From the NCBI GenBank assembly GCA_019694835.1, contig JAIBBE010000044.1, forward strand, positions 1-48,384: a stretch of 48,384 nucleotides of DNA, given 5' to 3'. The notes under the pieces are model-generated. The model searched no databases, was not told where the DNA came from, and worked only from the letters and a program-made list of their open reading frames with translations. Shown in pieces: positions 32,317-42,610 of the stretch. How positions within the stretch are numbered: position 1 is the stretch's first letter; each line of letters starts with the position of its first letter. The translations under genes were made by a program, and so were the position numbers. This stretch comes from Fimbriimonadaceae bacterium. Lineage in GTDB: Bacteria; Armatimonadota; Fimbriimonadia; Fimbriimonadales; Fimbriimonadaceae.

Positions 32317-32870
32317 CACCCCGCAAGGCCAAGCAGCTCGGCATTCCCACGAAGAGCGGCGATGACGTTGGAGATGTGATCCTCGATCGGCAGCCCGATC
32401 TCTTCCGCGCCCGCATAGACCTCGTCGCGATGGACACCTGCCGCGAATGCCGGGGTCTTCAGCTTCTTCAACACGCTCTTCACTTCGACCTCGTGAACGC
32501 TCTTGCTTGGCCTCACATAGGCGACGGCCATCACGAAACCACTGAGCTCATCGCAAGCGTAGAGGTGCTTCTCCATCGGCGTATTGCGCGAGATTCCCAA
32601 CGCATCGTTGTGCGAGCCGATCGCACGAATCAGAACTGGATCCCAGCCCATCGAATCCAGGAGCCGCATGCCCCAACCGGGATGGTCTTCCGGGTGTTTC
32701 TCATAGTCGAAGTCGTGAAGCAGACCAACCAGGCCCCACAGGTCTTCGTCTTCGCCGAGATGTCGCGCATACCAGCGCATACTCGTTTCGACCGCTAGGC
32801 AATGCCGACGGAGGGACTCGCTTTCGGTGTGGGTGCACAGCAGTTGGAAAGCCTCATCGCGGGTCGCCAT
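32313..32870 (-). CDS. HD-domain phosphohydrolase-like protein
   Basis: A 185-residue cytoplasmic protein of the HD superfamily. His23 (RRHCLAVE), His52-Asp53 (GLLHDFDYE), a histidine-rich insertion (KHPEDHPGW) and a later Asp in ACDELSGFV make up the metal site. Family members hydrolyse nucleotides or phosphate esters. The substrate is unknown. It lies nine nt downstream of the DUF255-like gene on the same strand, probably co-transcribed, and overlaps the convergent ABC ATPase by 4 bp at CTAG. Confidence 0.85.
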   Translation of the reverse strand: MATRDEAFQLLCTHTESESLRRHCLAVETSMRWYARHLGEDEDLWGLVGLLHDFDYEKHPEDHPGWGMRLLDSMGWDPVLIRAIGSHNDALGISRNTPMEKHLYACDELSGFVMAVAYVRPSKSVHEVEVKSVLKKLKTPAFAAGVHRDEVYAGAEEIGLPIEDHISNVIAALRGNAELLGLAGC

Positions 32871-32879
32871 GGTCCGATT

Positions 32880-34967
32880 CTAGTTCACCAGACGATTGAG
32901 GCGTCTGGCGGCCTCATCGACGGTCAGCGGTCCGAGGATTTGGCCCTTGTCGAGCACGTAAACCCCCGGCCGTCGTTGGGCGAGATCGGGCCGCAATTCA
33001 CCCCGGACCGGCGCGATGACCGCCGTAGCAGGAGCCAGTGCGGACAGCTCACCAACCAACTTGACGTCGTCTGGACCAACCGTTAGGGCAGCTCGGTTCC
33101 GCTCTACCTGCCACGCTGCGCAGTAGTAGCCGGCGGCTCGCGTGCCCATGACCGAGGCGGCCATCGCGAGCTTGCCCACCATGCGGTCGGCAACGTCAAG
33201 GAACCGTGCGCCCACCTCTTGGCCGTGGTAGAGGACGGAGTACTGGTACAGCACCCGGATTGCCATCGCAGCACTCGATTCGACGAAGTCGTCGCATAGC
33301 TGTGGCCCCCTGATATCGACGGGGACAGGCCTGAGATAGTCGAAGAAACTCATGTCGAGCAAGCCCGAGATCGGGTCGGTGTAGAGTTCAATGGCGCGAT
33401 TGAGGACCGCGGCCCCATCCGCCAACTCCACTCCGTTCCCGGACACGCAGTAATCTTGCAGCGCGGCATCGGCGTAGGCGATGTAGTCCGTGAGGCAGCG
33501 AACCGAGAACATATCGCCTCGTATGGAGCGGACCACGTCGTTGGTTCCGACCCGAAAGCGTGCCAGTCTTGCCCGTAGGTCCAGTCCAGCGGACTTCATC
33601 GCGTCATCGTTCAGGACGCGTCCCGCCTCGAGAATACGCGCGGCGACAAATGCATTGATATCGAGGATCTGGTCGCTGCCGTAGGTGGGCAATACATCGG
33701 ATTTGCTCGCTCGCAGGAGCCCGAGCATCTCTTCGAGTTTCCCCCGTTGATCATCGAAAGTGGCCCGACTTGCCACGTAGGGGACCATCAGCGGATTGCG
33801 CTGGGGATCGAGGTTGAGGTTGTCGGCAAGCCACGCGCGCTCGGCCCGGCTAAATCTCGATTCGCTCATGCCACCGCGCAAGAACGGAATGGAAAAGCTC
33901 GAGCGGAGGCTGCGTCCATCCTCTTGCTCGTCTCCAAGTCGGTAACCGCGGATGAGCCCGTTGCTGCCAAAGCCTTCAACCAAGGCCTCGAAAGTTTGGG
34001 TGATCACGTATCGGTAGAGGGGATCTTGACGGCGGGAATAGACCAGCGCGAGGAGGGCTAGCATCTCGGCGTTTTGTCGGGCGATCTTGTCGAATTCCGG
34101 GCGCAGCCAATCTTCGCCATCGGCAACCCTAAAGAAGCCTCCGTCGAGCCAATCCACAATTGGGGTCAAGAGCACCGGATCGAGCGTCGCCCGAAGGAGT
34201 TCGCTCTCTCCACGCATCAGCAGGAACCGCCAGACGCTTGGCCGAACCGCTTGGAACTGATTGATCGGAAATCCGCCCAGCGGACTTGCTCCGCGCTGCG
34301 CGGAAACCACTTGGCGATCGAAGTCGACTCGTTCGACGGCTGGGCTTTCGGTGAGTCGCCGGTGGTCCAGGTCTTGCTCTTGGCCGGGTGGGATTTGGCT
34401 TTTGCCGGCCTGTATTTCGAGCCATCTCTCTCTTGCGCCTCGAAGGGTCGCGATCATGAAGGCGACGTCCAAGCGCTGGCCTGCGTCCACCCGATAGGCC
34501 GATGCAAAGACGCGGAGATCCGGATCGAGGAACCAGATTTGGAAAGAGGGATCGAACCCGATGACGGCTCGCTGGACTGGAAGATAGGCGGAGGCCCATT
34601 CCCTGCGTTCGGTCAGGTCGATGCGCACACAGACAAAGTCTTGGCGCATCCTCTCCACGACATCACGGTCGTGCAGTGCATCCCGATCGACCTCGCGCCC
34701 GGCCAGGCTCCACGTCGCAGAAACGAGAATCAAGAGAGGCTTGTTCAGGCGCTTCGCCTCCGCAAATGCCTCGGTACCCACCGGCCACCAAGGAATGTCC
34801 TGAGTCGCACCGGATTGCAGGTAATCCGAAGTCTCTGCGGCCAGTCGATTCGGAGGCCCAGGCGGAATCAGCTTGCGACCCGCGAACACGAGGAACCACA
34901 TGCCCACCAAAACGGTCATGAGCAGCGTGACCGCCGGATAGGAAGACCGCTTGGATGAGCGAGGCAT
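32880..34967 (-). CDS. DUF255/YyaL-like thioredoxin-fold protein lacking the CxxC
   Basis: A 695-residue membrane-anchored protein. An N-terminal helix (about 11-29) is followed by a thioredoxin-like domain (about 55-190) with WWPVGTEAFAEAKRLNKPLL, typical of the YyaL/SSP411 group. Where relatives have a Cys-His-Trp-Cys type motif, this protein reads SATWSLAGREVD, so the redox cysteines are missing. The remaining ~500 residues look like the alpha-helical (alpha/alpha)6-barrel part of that family. Redox chemistry is unlikely; it may be structural or a glycan-related barrel. ATG 34967 is chosen because MPRSSKRSS precedes the anchor helix; the frame to 35147 is not convincing. Confidence 0.7.
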   Translation of the reverse strand: MPRSSKRSSYPAVTLLMTVLVGMWFLVFAGRKLIPPGPPNRLAAETSDYLQSGATQDIPWWPVGTEAFAEAKRLNKPLLILVSATWSLAGREVDRDALHDRDVVERMRQDFVCVRIDLTERREWASAYLPVQRAVIGFDPSFQIWFLDPDLRVFASAYRVDAGQRLDVAFMIATLRGARERWLEIQAGKSQIPPGQEQDLDHRRLTESPAVERVDFDRQVVSAQRGASPLGGFPINQFQAVRPSVWRFLLMRGESELLRATLDPVLLTPIVDWLDGGFFRVADGEDWLRPEFDKIARQNAEMLALLALVYSRRQDPLYRYVITQTFEALVEGFGSNGLIRGYRLGDEQEDGRSLRSSFSIPFLRGGMSESRFSRAERAWLADNLNLDPQRNPLMVPYVASRATFDDQRGKLEEMLGLLRASKSDVLPTYGSDQILDINAFVAARILEAGRVLNDDAMKSAGLDLRARLARFRVGTNDVVRSIRGDMFSVRCLTDYIAYADAALQDYCVSGNGVELADGAAVLNRAIELYTDPISGLLDMSFFDYLRPVPVDIRGPQLCDDFVESSAAMAIRVLYQYSVLYHGQEVGARFLDVADRMVGKLAMAASVMGTRAAGYYCAAWQVERNRAALTVGPDDVKLVGELSALAPATAVIAPVRGELRPDLAQRRPGVYVLDKGQILGPLTVDEAARRLNRLVN

Positions 34968-35063
34968 CGCGAGAATTATGACGCCGCTGGGACTTGATCC
35001 CTTCAAATTTGGATTGGGCGAGCCGATAACTGTACGGGGAAAGCCCCACCGAAGTAAAAGCGC

Positions 35064-35339
35064 ATGTCGACCACCAACACCGCCAAACGAGCCGAGCAAT
35101 CTGTTACCATCAGCGTCGCGAGCCGGATTACCGGCATCGAGGTGCACACGCTTCGCTATTGGGAGCGCGAATTCGAGGAGTTTCTGAACCCGATTCGCAC
35201 CGATGGCGGCCAGCGGCGTTATCGCCCCGAAGACATCCAGACCGTCTTCGTGCTCAAGAAGCTCCTGCGCGACGAGATGTACAGCATCGCCGGTGCCCGC
35301 AAGTACCTCATGAGCCGAAGTTTCGAAAAGGTGGCGTGA
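35064..35339 (+). CDS. MerR-type helix-turn-helix regulator
   Basis: A 91-residue DNA-binding protein. The winged helix is clear: ISVASRITGIEVHTLRYWER, the recognition segment NPIRTDGGQRRYRPEDIQ, and the second helix pair VFVLKKLLRDEMYSIAGARK. The effector domain is absent, as in the short MerR-like proteins of many bacteria. Its stop and the ATG of the next gene overlap by one base (TGATG), so the TPR-GT2 protein is translationally coupled and probably co-regulated. Confidence 0.88.
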   Translation: MSTTNTAKRAEQSVTISVASRITGIEVHTLRYWEREFEEFLNPIRTDGGQRRYRPEDIQTVFVLKKLLRDEMYSIAGARKYLMSRSFEKVA

Positions 35340-37405
35340 TGCGACCCGTACCCCTTTACCTGGCGAAGGCTGAGTCTGAATTCAAGGCCAAGCGGTTTGA
35401 ATCCGCGATGGCGACCCTCACCGAGGGCCTTCGGGCCCACCCGACCAACGCCGACCTTCACGCCCACATGGGCATCCTGCTTTGCTTCGGCCAGATGGAG
35501 CCTAAGGCAGTCGAGCACCTCGAAAAGGCAAAAGGGGCCAAGACCTTTACGAGGCTCGGTCAAATCCTTGTCGACCACTTCGAGTGCCGCCGTCAGATGG
35601 CGGCGAAACTGAAGATCAAGGACGATGCGGGCGACCTTCTTCGGAAACGAGTCTTAAAGATTTCTGGGTTGAAGCCTGGTCCGGTTGGCACTTCGCTTTC
35701 GGCTTGTCTGATTGTCAAGAACGAAGAAAAGCAACTTGATCGTTGCTTAAGAAGTCTACAAGGCTTGGTTGATGAGATTGTCGTGGTTGACACCGGGTCC
35801 ACCGATCGAACGGTCGAAATTGCCGAATCCTACGGCGCGAAGCTCGGCTTTTTCGAGTGGATCAACGACTTCTCCGCCGCGCGCAACGAGTCGCTGCGGC
35901 TCGCTACCGGGCATTGGGCGCTGTGGATTGACGCCGACGAAGAAGTCGATCCGAGCAGCATATCGATGCTCCGCGAAGGTCTCATGCGACCGCACTTTGG
36001 CGGCTACTTTATCCAAATTGACAACTGCCTCGGCGATGGAACTACCAACGATCACTACGTCCATACGCCGGTTCGTCTATTCCAGCGGTTAGATGGCGTT
36101 GAATTTACACTGCGTATTCACGAACAGGTCTTACCTTCGCTGGACCGACTCGGGTTGGTGACCGCGACCATCGAGGGTGCGAAGCTCAATCACTACGGTT
36201 ATACCGCTGCGGTGATGACCGAAAAGAACAAGCTTGACCGGACCATTTCGATGCTGAATCGGGAGATCGAAGACGCTCCTCAAGAGCCTTTCCACTGGTT
36301 CAACCTCGCCAACGCCTTGGTCGTTTCTGGCCGTTGGGAGGAGGCGGCGAAAGCCGCCGAGCAAGCCGTAAGTCTGATGGCAGACGATGCGGCGTATGGA
36401 AGTCTTACGTATCATTTGTTATGCAGTGCCCTGTGTGATGTAGATCGGCCGGACGAGGCATTGGAGCGTTGCAAAGAGGCGGAATCGCGTGGGATGGGCA
36501 GTATCCTTATCCAGTACGAGCGCGTCCACGCTCTTGGCAAGCTCAACCGATTCGACGAAGCTCTGGAGGCTGTTGACAAGTGTCTCACCATGGAGTGGCC
36601 AACAGGTTTGAATGGCGACTACGGGATCTTTACCCACAAGCGTCATTTGCTAAAAGCCCAACTTCTCGCTCAACTTGGACGCTTTGATGAGTCATTAGAG
36701 CTTTTCGAACACGCACTCAGTGTCGATCCTGGATTAGTCGTTGCTGTTTACGGAAAGGGCTCAGTGTTGCTAACCCTTGGTCGATACCATGAGGCCTTAC
36801 CTGAGCTTCAGAAGTGCTTTGCGAATGAGGAATATGGACTGAGGGCGATGCGCGGCGCATCGGAGTGTCTGTTCCGTCTTCACCGATTTGCAGAGGCCTC
36901 CGAACTCCTTGAGACCCAATGGAATCAAGGCGTTCGTGACGAGGATCTGTTCTCGCTGTGGGCGCAAGCTTGCGAGCGAACGGCTGATGCGAGTGCGCTG
37001 CTCGGGGCGTTTCAAGCTTACGGAGCCGAGCAGGAACCGTCTGCGGCGATCCTGATCAATTGGGGCCGAGCGTTGCAGTCGGCCGGCGATGCCACGAAGG
37101 CACTGAACTGTTATTCCGAGGCCATCAAGCGCGATCCCGACGATCCGAACGGGTACTTGAATTTGGGCGACCTGCTCTATCTGATGGAGCAATACGGCGA
37201 TGCGGCTCACCTCTACGAATCGGCCCTTCGGCTGAAGCCCGACCTTCATCAAGCCTGGTTCGTGCTCGGGAACTGCCTCTATCAGCTCGGCCTCCAGCCC
37301 GGAGCCCGGATCGCCTGGCAGCAGACCCTGATCCAGCACCCGACTCATCTAGGGGCCAAGAACAATCTGGCGCTTCTGAATGAACAAGTCGCAAGTGCGG
37401 CGTGA
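35339..37405 (+). CDS. TPR - GT2 glycosyltransferase - TPR protein
   Basis: A 688-residue cytoplasmic protein. Residues about 1-90 are TPR-like. A GT-A glycosyltransferase 2 domain (about 118-330) starts LSACLIVKNEEKQLDRCL and has VVDTGSTDRTVEIAE with a nucleotide-binding Asp, then WIDADEEVD as the DxD metal motif. Residues about 345-680 are a tandem TPR array (for example PNGYLNLGDLLYLMEQYGDA, and later LHQAWFVLGNCLYQLG). This architecture is common in SPBc2-type/SunS-like and Armatimonadota/Cyanobacteria TPR glycosyltransferases and may act on proteins. The acceptor is unknown. It overlaps the MerR gene stop. Two TCCCAC-loop hairpins follow. Confidence 0.88.
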   Translation: MRPVPLYLAKAESEFKAKRFESAMATLTEGLRAHPTNADLHAHMGILLCFGQMEPKAVEHLEKAKGAKTFTRLGQILVDHFECRRQMAAKLKIKDDAGDLLRKRVLKISGLKPGPVGTSLSACLIVKNEEKQLDRCLRSLQGLVDEIVVVDTGSTDRTVEIAESYGAKLGFFEWINDFSAARNESLRLATGHWALWIDADEEVDPSSISMLREGLMRPHFGGYFIQIDNCLGDGTTNDHYVHTPVRLFQRLDGVEFTLRIHEQVLPSLDRLGLVTATIEGAKLNHYGYTAAVMTEKNKLDRTISMLNREIEDAPQEPFHWFNLANALVVSGRWEEAAKAAEQAVSLMADDAAYGSLTYHLLCSALCDVDRPDEALERCKEAESRGMGSILIQYERVHALGKLNRFDEALEAVDKCLTMEWPTGLNGDYGIFTHKRHLLKAQLLAQLGRFDESLELFEHALSVDPGLVVAVYGKGSVLLTLGRYHEALPELQKCFANEEYGLRAMRGASECLFRLHRFAEASELLETQWNQGVRDEDLFSLWAQACERTADASALLGAFQAYGAEQEPSAAILINWGRALQSAGDATKALNCYSEAIKRDPDDPNGYLNLGDLLYLMEQYGDAAHLYESALRLKPDLHQAWFVLGNCLYQLGLQPGARIAWQQTLIQHPTHLGAKNNLALLNEQVASAA

Positions 37406-37412
37406 GCGGGAA

Positions 37413-37436
37413 CATCCACCCGTGGGAGGGTGGATG
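37413..37436 (-). repeat. TCCCAC-loop hairpin, copy 3 (inverted)
   Basis: Read on the minus strand: CATCCACCC-TCCCAC-GGGTGGATG, a perfect 9-bp stem eight nt after the TPR-GT2 stop. The stem sequence differs from the other copies with compensating changes, while the loop is unchanged. Confidence 0.85.
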
Positions 37437-37457
37437 CCTAGGTTTCGAGGAATCTAT

Positions 37458-37483
37458 GCCTCCATCCTCCCACGGATGGAGGC
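37458..37483 (+). repeat. TCCCAC-loop hairpin, copy 4
   Basis: GCCTCCATCC-TCCCAC-GGATGGAGGC, a perfect 10-bp stem 28 nt before the ABC ATPase start. It is close to copy 2 including its flanks. Confidence 0.85.
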
Positions 37484-37511
37484 CCGTCTGGTTCGCAGGT
37501 AACCTAGACGC

Positions 37512-38510
37512 ATGCCCGTTATCGAGGCGCGCGATCTCGCAAAGACCTACGTCTCCAACAAGAAGCACCCCGGTGTTTGGGGGGCGGTGAAGGGGCTGTT
37601 CAGCCGCGAGAAGGCGTACGTTGAGGCCGTCAAAGGCATCAATCTCACGGTTGAGCAGGGCGAACTCGTTGGCTTCCTCGGCCCGAACGGCGCGGGAAAG
37701 ACCACGACCCTGAAGATGCTTACCGGCATCCTGTATCCGACCAGTGGTGAGTCCAAAGTCCTCGGATTCCGCCCCTTCGACCGCAATCCGGAGATGCTTC
37801 GCCAGATTTCGCTGGTCATGGGCAACAAGAATCAGCTTTGGTGGGACTTGCCGGCTTGGGACAGCTTCATCGTGCTCAAGGAGCTTTACGACGTCGATCT
37901 AGCCAAGTTCAAGGAGCGGGTCGATTATCTGGTGGACGCGCTGCAGCTGACCGACAAGGTCCACCAGCAGGTTCGAAAGATGTCCCTGGGCGAGCGGATG
38001 AAGTGCGAACTCGTCGCCGCCCTCCTGCACGCCCCGAAGGTCGTCTTCCTCGACGAGCCGACCATCGGCCTCGACCTCGTCAGTCAGAAGCGAATACGCG
38101 AGTTTCTGCTCGATTTGAATCGGCGCGAAGGCTCCACGATCATCCTGACGAGCCACTATATGCAGGATGTCGAGGAGGTTTGCGAGCGCGTCGTCGTTAT
38201 CGATCACGGCACAAAGGTCTTCGACGGCACCCTGGATTCGCTAATGGCGGACTATTCCGGGGTTCGGCGGTTGCGATTGACCTTTGGCGAAGCCGTGGAA
38301 TCCTCGGCCTTGGCTGGTTTTGGCGAAATCGTTGAGTCTGAGGATGCTTCAGTCGTGCTGGCGATTCCTCGCGAGCGAACCGCGGCGATTACTGGCGAGA
38401 TATTGCAGCGTTTCGATGTCAGCGATGTCGCGATCGAGGCGGTTTCGGTGGAAGAAGTGGTGCGAGACTTGTTTAGCGGTGAGAAAGTTGAAAAGGTTGC
38501 CGACCGCTGA
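37512..38510 (+). CDS. ABC transporter ATP-binding protein (ABC-2, COG4586-like)
   Basis: A 332-residue ATPase. Walker A is GPNGAGKTT (about 57-65), then a Q-loop region NKNQLWWDLPAWDS. The signature is the divergent MSLGERMKCELVAALLH typical of this ABC-2 subgroup, then VVFLDEPTIGLDL and the switch His in ILTSHYMQD. The residues after about 250 form the C-terminal regulatory domain. In relatives it works with two integral permeases encoded next to it, but none are here; the following gene is a small membrane protein. ATG 37512 lies shortly after a hairpin. Transport substrate unknown. Confidence 0.9.
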   Translation: MPVIEARDLAKTYVSNKKHPGVWGAVKGLFSREKAYVEAVKGINLTVEQGELVGFLGPNGAGKTTTLKMLTGILYPTSGESKVLGFRPFDRNPEMLRQISLVMGNKNQLWWDLPAWDSFIVLKELYDVDLAKFKERVDYLVDALQLTDKVHQQVRKMSLGERMKCELVAALLHAPKVVFLDEPTIGLDLVSQKRIREFLLDLNRREGSTIILTSHYMQDVEEVCERVVVIDHGTKVFDGTLDSLMADYSGVRRLRLTFGEAVESSALAGFGEIVESEDASVVLAIPRERTAAITGEILQRFDVSDVAIEAVSVEEVVRDLFSGEKVEKVADR

Positions 38511-39009
38511 GTTCGTCGTCCCCGAATCGGTCTATCGTCATGTTGCTGCCCGGATCACGCCTCGGTCGCTAGCGCTGTTTGTTGGCCTCACCCTCATTGT
38601 CTTCATCGGTCTTGTACTGGGCGCATCTGGGTATCGGGATATCGGCTGGATACTCACCGCGTTTGCGATGACAGGTTTGGCAGTTACCACCGTGCTGCGA
38701 CTCCTTCTCGTTCGGCAGTTGCGAATGAGGTACGAAGGCAAGCGGTCGACACCCGGATCGGACATGATCCAACTTCACATCGGTCCCGACGGGATCTTTG
38801 GCGACCCTCGCGAGGGCGCGCCTGTTCTCACACACTGGGAGGATTACCAGAGGGTCAAGCGGCTCAAGTCAGGCTATTTGCTCTGGCTGAACTCCCTGGA
38901 GTTCACCTATGTACCTTTCGACGCCCTTGATGATGGGGCAAGAGAGATGCTGGAGGGGCGCTTAGTGATAGTCAGCGAGAAACCGCGATTGAAGCACGTT
39001 CCACGTTAA
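38479..39009 (+). CDS. YcxB-like small membrane protein
   Basis: A 176-residue protein with two predicted helices (ALFVGLTLIVFIGLVLG and ILTAFAMTGLAVTTVLRLLL) separated by a short loop, followed by a soluble beta domain. That domain has LHIGPDGIFGDPREGAPVLT and HWEDYQRVKRLKSGYLLWL, resembling the YcxB-like family of unknown function. The start is uncertain: GTG 38479, TTG 38488 and TTG 38497 are possible. GTG 38479 would overlap the ABC gene by 32 nt. It could be a partner of the ABC ATPase, although it is not a normal permease. Confidence 0.6.
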   Translation: MRKLKRLPTAEFVVPESVYRHVAARITPRSLALFVGLTLIVFIGLVLGASGYRDIGWILTAFAMTGLAVTTVLRLLLVRQLRMRYEGKRSTPGSDMIQLHIGPDGIFGDPREGAPVLTHWEDYQRVKRLKSGYLLWLNSLEFTYVPFDALDDGAREMLEGRLVIVSEKPRLKHVPR

Positions 39010-39024
39010 ACATTTCGACCCACA

Positions 39025-39116
39025 CCGTAACCGCTGGCAACCTGCCGGCACTCCGCGAACCTGACAATATCCCAAAATTCGAAAGGCCGCGTGCCGGCAA
39101 GATGCCGGCGGTACGG
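39025..39116. repeat. Inverted pair of CCGCTGGCAACCTGCCGGC-type units
   Basis: CCGCTGGCAACCTGCCGGCA (about 39031-39050) and, inverted, TGCCGGC..GATGCCGGCGGTACGG (39092-39116) flank an AT-richer 40-nt centre. Copies of the unit also occur at 31456-31483 and 48290-48316, each next to another repeat family. Confidence 0.8.
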
Positions 39117-39124
39117 TCTCGGCT

Positions 39125-39197
39125 CCCCTCTCCTGCGCCTTCAGGAGGTCAATCGATCATCGCTCTCGCGGCGGAGGAGAGGGGTTGGGGGAGAGGT
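39125..39197 (+). repeat. Dispersed CCCCTCTCC..GGGGGAGAGGT element
   Basis: 73 nt beginning CCCCTCTCCTGCGCC and ending GGTTGGGGGAGAGGT. The reverse complement of 48209-48282 matches it at most positions, including the shared centre CAATCGAT.ATCGCTCTCGC. The ends pair to make a hairpin. Confidence 0.88.
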
Positions 39198-39305
39198 TAC
39201 GCCGCCGACTTTACTGTACGCGAGCCCTCCCCGGCCCTGCCCATAGGCGTGAATCGTAGGTAAAATCATCCACCCCTTCACCGACAGGAAGGGCGAGGAG
39301 ACAAC

Positions 39306-41921
<2,616 letters not shown>

Positions 41922-41927
41922 GCGGCT

Positions 41928-41961
41928 CCCCCTCTCCCCGATGAATGGCGGGGAGAGGGGG
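41928..41961 (+). terminator. Strong hairpin after valS
   Basis: CCCCCTCTCCCCG (41928-41940) pairs perfectly with CGGGGAGAGGGGG (41949-41961) over an 8-nt loop. It starts seven nt after the stop codon. No T-run follows. It is related to the C/G-rich palindromes seen elsewhere, so it may be a repeat used as a terminator. Confidence 0.7.
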
Positions 41962-42034
41962 CGGGGGGTGAGGGGCTTCCCAGGTTTCATTCGGGACTGG
42001 CCCACTAGGTTTTTCGCCTCCTTTCAAGGCTGGC

Positions 42035-42061
42035 GAGCGCGGGCAGGATGCCCGCGCCACT
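42035..42061 (-). repeat. REP-like palindrome
   Basis: GCGCGGGCAGGATGCCCGCGC, given here as GCGCGGGCA, GGA, TGCCCGCGC, with the shared CCACT edge of the units at 25788-25882. It lies just before the groES stop. Confidence 0.88.
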
Positions 42062-42067
42062 CTAGGG

Positions 42068-42361
42068 TTAGTTGAGGATGGCGTAGATCTGGTCCTCGTC
42101 GAGAATCGTGAATTCCTCGCCATCGACGGTCACTTCGTTGCCGCCGTACTTGCTGAACAGAACGCGGTCGCCGACCTTGACCGAGAGCTTGTTTCGCTCG
42201 CCGGTCTCCAGCACGCGACCGTCGCCGATGGCGATGACTTTGCCTTCCTGCGGCTTCTTCTTGGCGCTGTCGGGCAGGTAGATGCCGGAAGCAGTCTTCT
42301 CTTCCTGCTCCGTCAACTGGACAACAACTTTATCTCCGAGTGGCTTGAGTTTCATAGGCAT
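42068..42361 (-). CDS. groES: Co-chaperonin GroES
   Basis: A 97-residue 10-kDa chaperonin that caps GroEL. The family pattern is complete: [12 protein letters not shown] at the start, the mobile loop ETASGIYLP region ([15 protein letters not shown]), [15 protein letters not shown] and IYAIL at the end. The ATG 42361 has AGGAGA nine nt upstream; the ATG at 42355 is less well placed. Unusually, groEL does not follow: valS is convergent downstream. The CIRCE element and promoter upstream indicate HrcA-controlled heat-shock expression. Confidence 0.97.
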   Translation of the reverse strand: MPMKLKPLGDKVVVQLTEQEEKTASGIYLPDSAKKKPQEGKVIAIGDGRVLETGERNKLSVKVGDRVLFSKYGGNEVTVDGEEFTILDEDQIYAILN

Positions 42362-42383
42362 AGTTAATTTTCTCCTGTGCGAG

Positions 42384-42410
42384 TTAGCACTCGCGGGGAT
42401 TGACTGCCAA
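42384..42410. promoter_or_regulatory. CIRCE element (HrcA operator) of groES
   Basis: TTAGCACTC (42384-42392), nine nt, then GACTGCCAA (42402-42410), which matches the consensus GAGTGCTAA at 7 of 9 positions. It lies between the promoter and the ribosome site of groES, the usual HrcA operator position. Confidence 0.9.
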
Positions 42411-42440
42411 ATTATACGACTTTGGGAGCGTCTCCGTCAA
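42411..42440 (-). promoter_or_regulatory. Sigma70-type promoter of groES
   Basis: On the minus strand, TTGACG (42440-42435) is followed after 18 nt by a perfect TATAAT (42416-42411). Transcription would start inside or next to the CIRCE element. Confidence 0.9.
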
Positions 42441-42468
42441 CGGCTGACCGCAGGCAGGGATTAACGTC

Positions 42469-42530
42469 GGCACGAGCCATCCGACGGCTACCACAGCCTG
42501 AGGAGCGGTAGCCGCGGGATGGCTCGTGCC
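42469..42530. repeat. Long hairpin palindrome
   Basis: GGCACGAGCCATCC (42469-42482) pairs with GGATGGCTCGTGCC (42517-42530), and inside it GGCTACC (42486-42492) pairs with GGTAGCC (42507-42513). It is non-coding, upstream of the groES promoter. Confidence 0.85.
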
Positions 42531-42541
42531 CGCGTTCTCCT

Positions 42542-42601
42542 GTACTGCTGGCATTCCAGCCCGGCACCGCTAGGAAAAGGCCGCCAGGATGCCAGCTGTA
42601 C
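42542..42601. repeat. Second hairpin palindrome
   Basis: GTACTGCTGGCAT (42542-42554) pairs with ATGCCAGCTGTAC (42589-42601), with one mismatch. It ends ten nt from the stop of the double-vWA gene and may terminate that operon. Confidence 0.8.
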
Positions 42602-42610
42602 TTAGGCGGC

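Noticed and set aside
39200..39305. T-box riboswitch before valS
   Set aside because: No T-box sequence, specifier loop or antiterminator is visible; most of the upstream region is repeat DNA.
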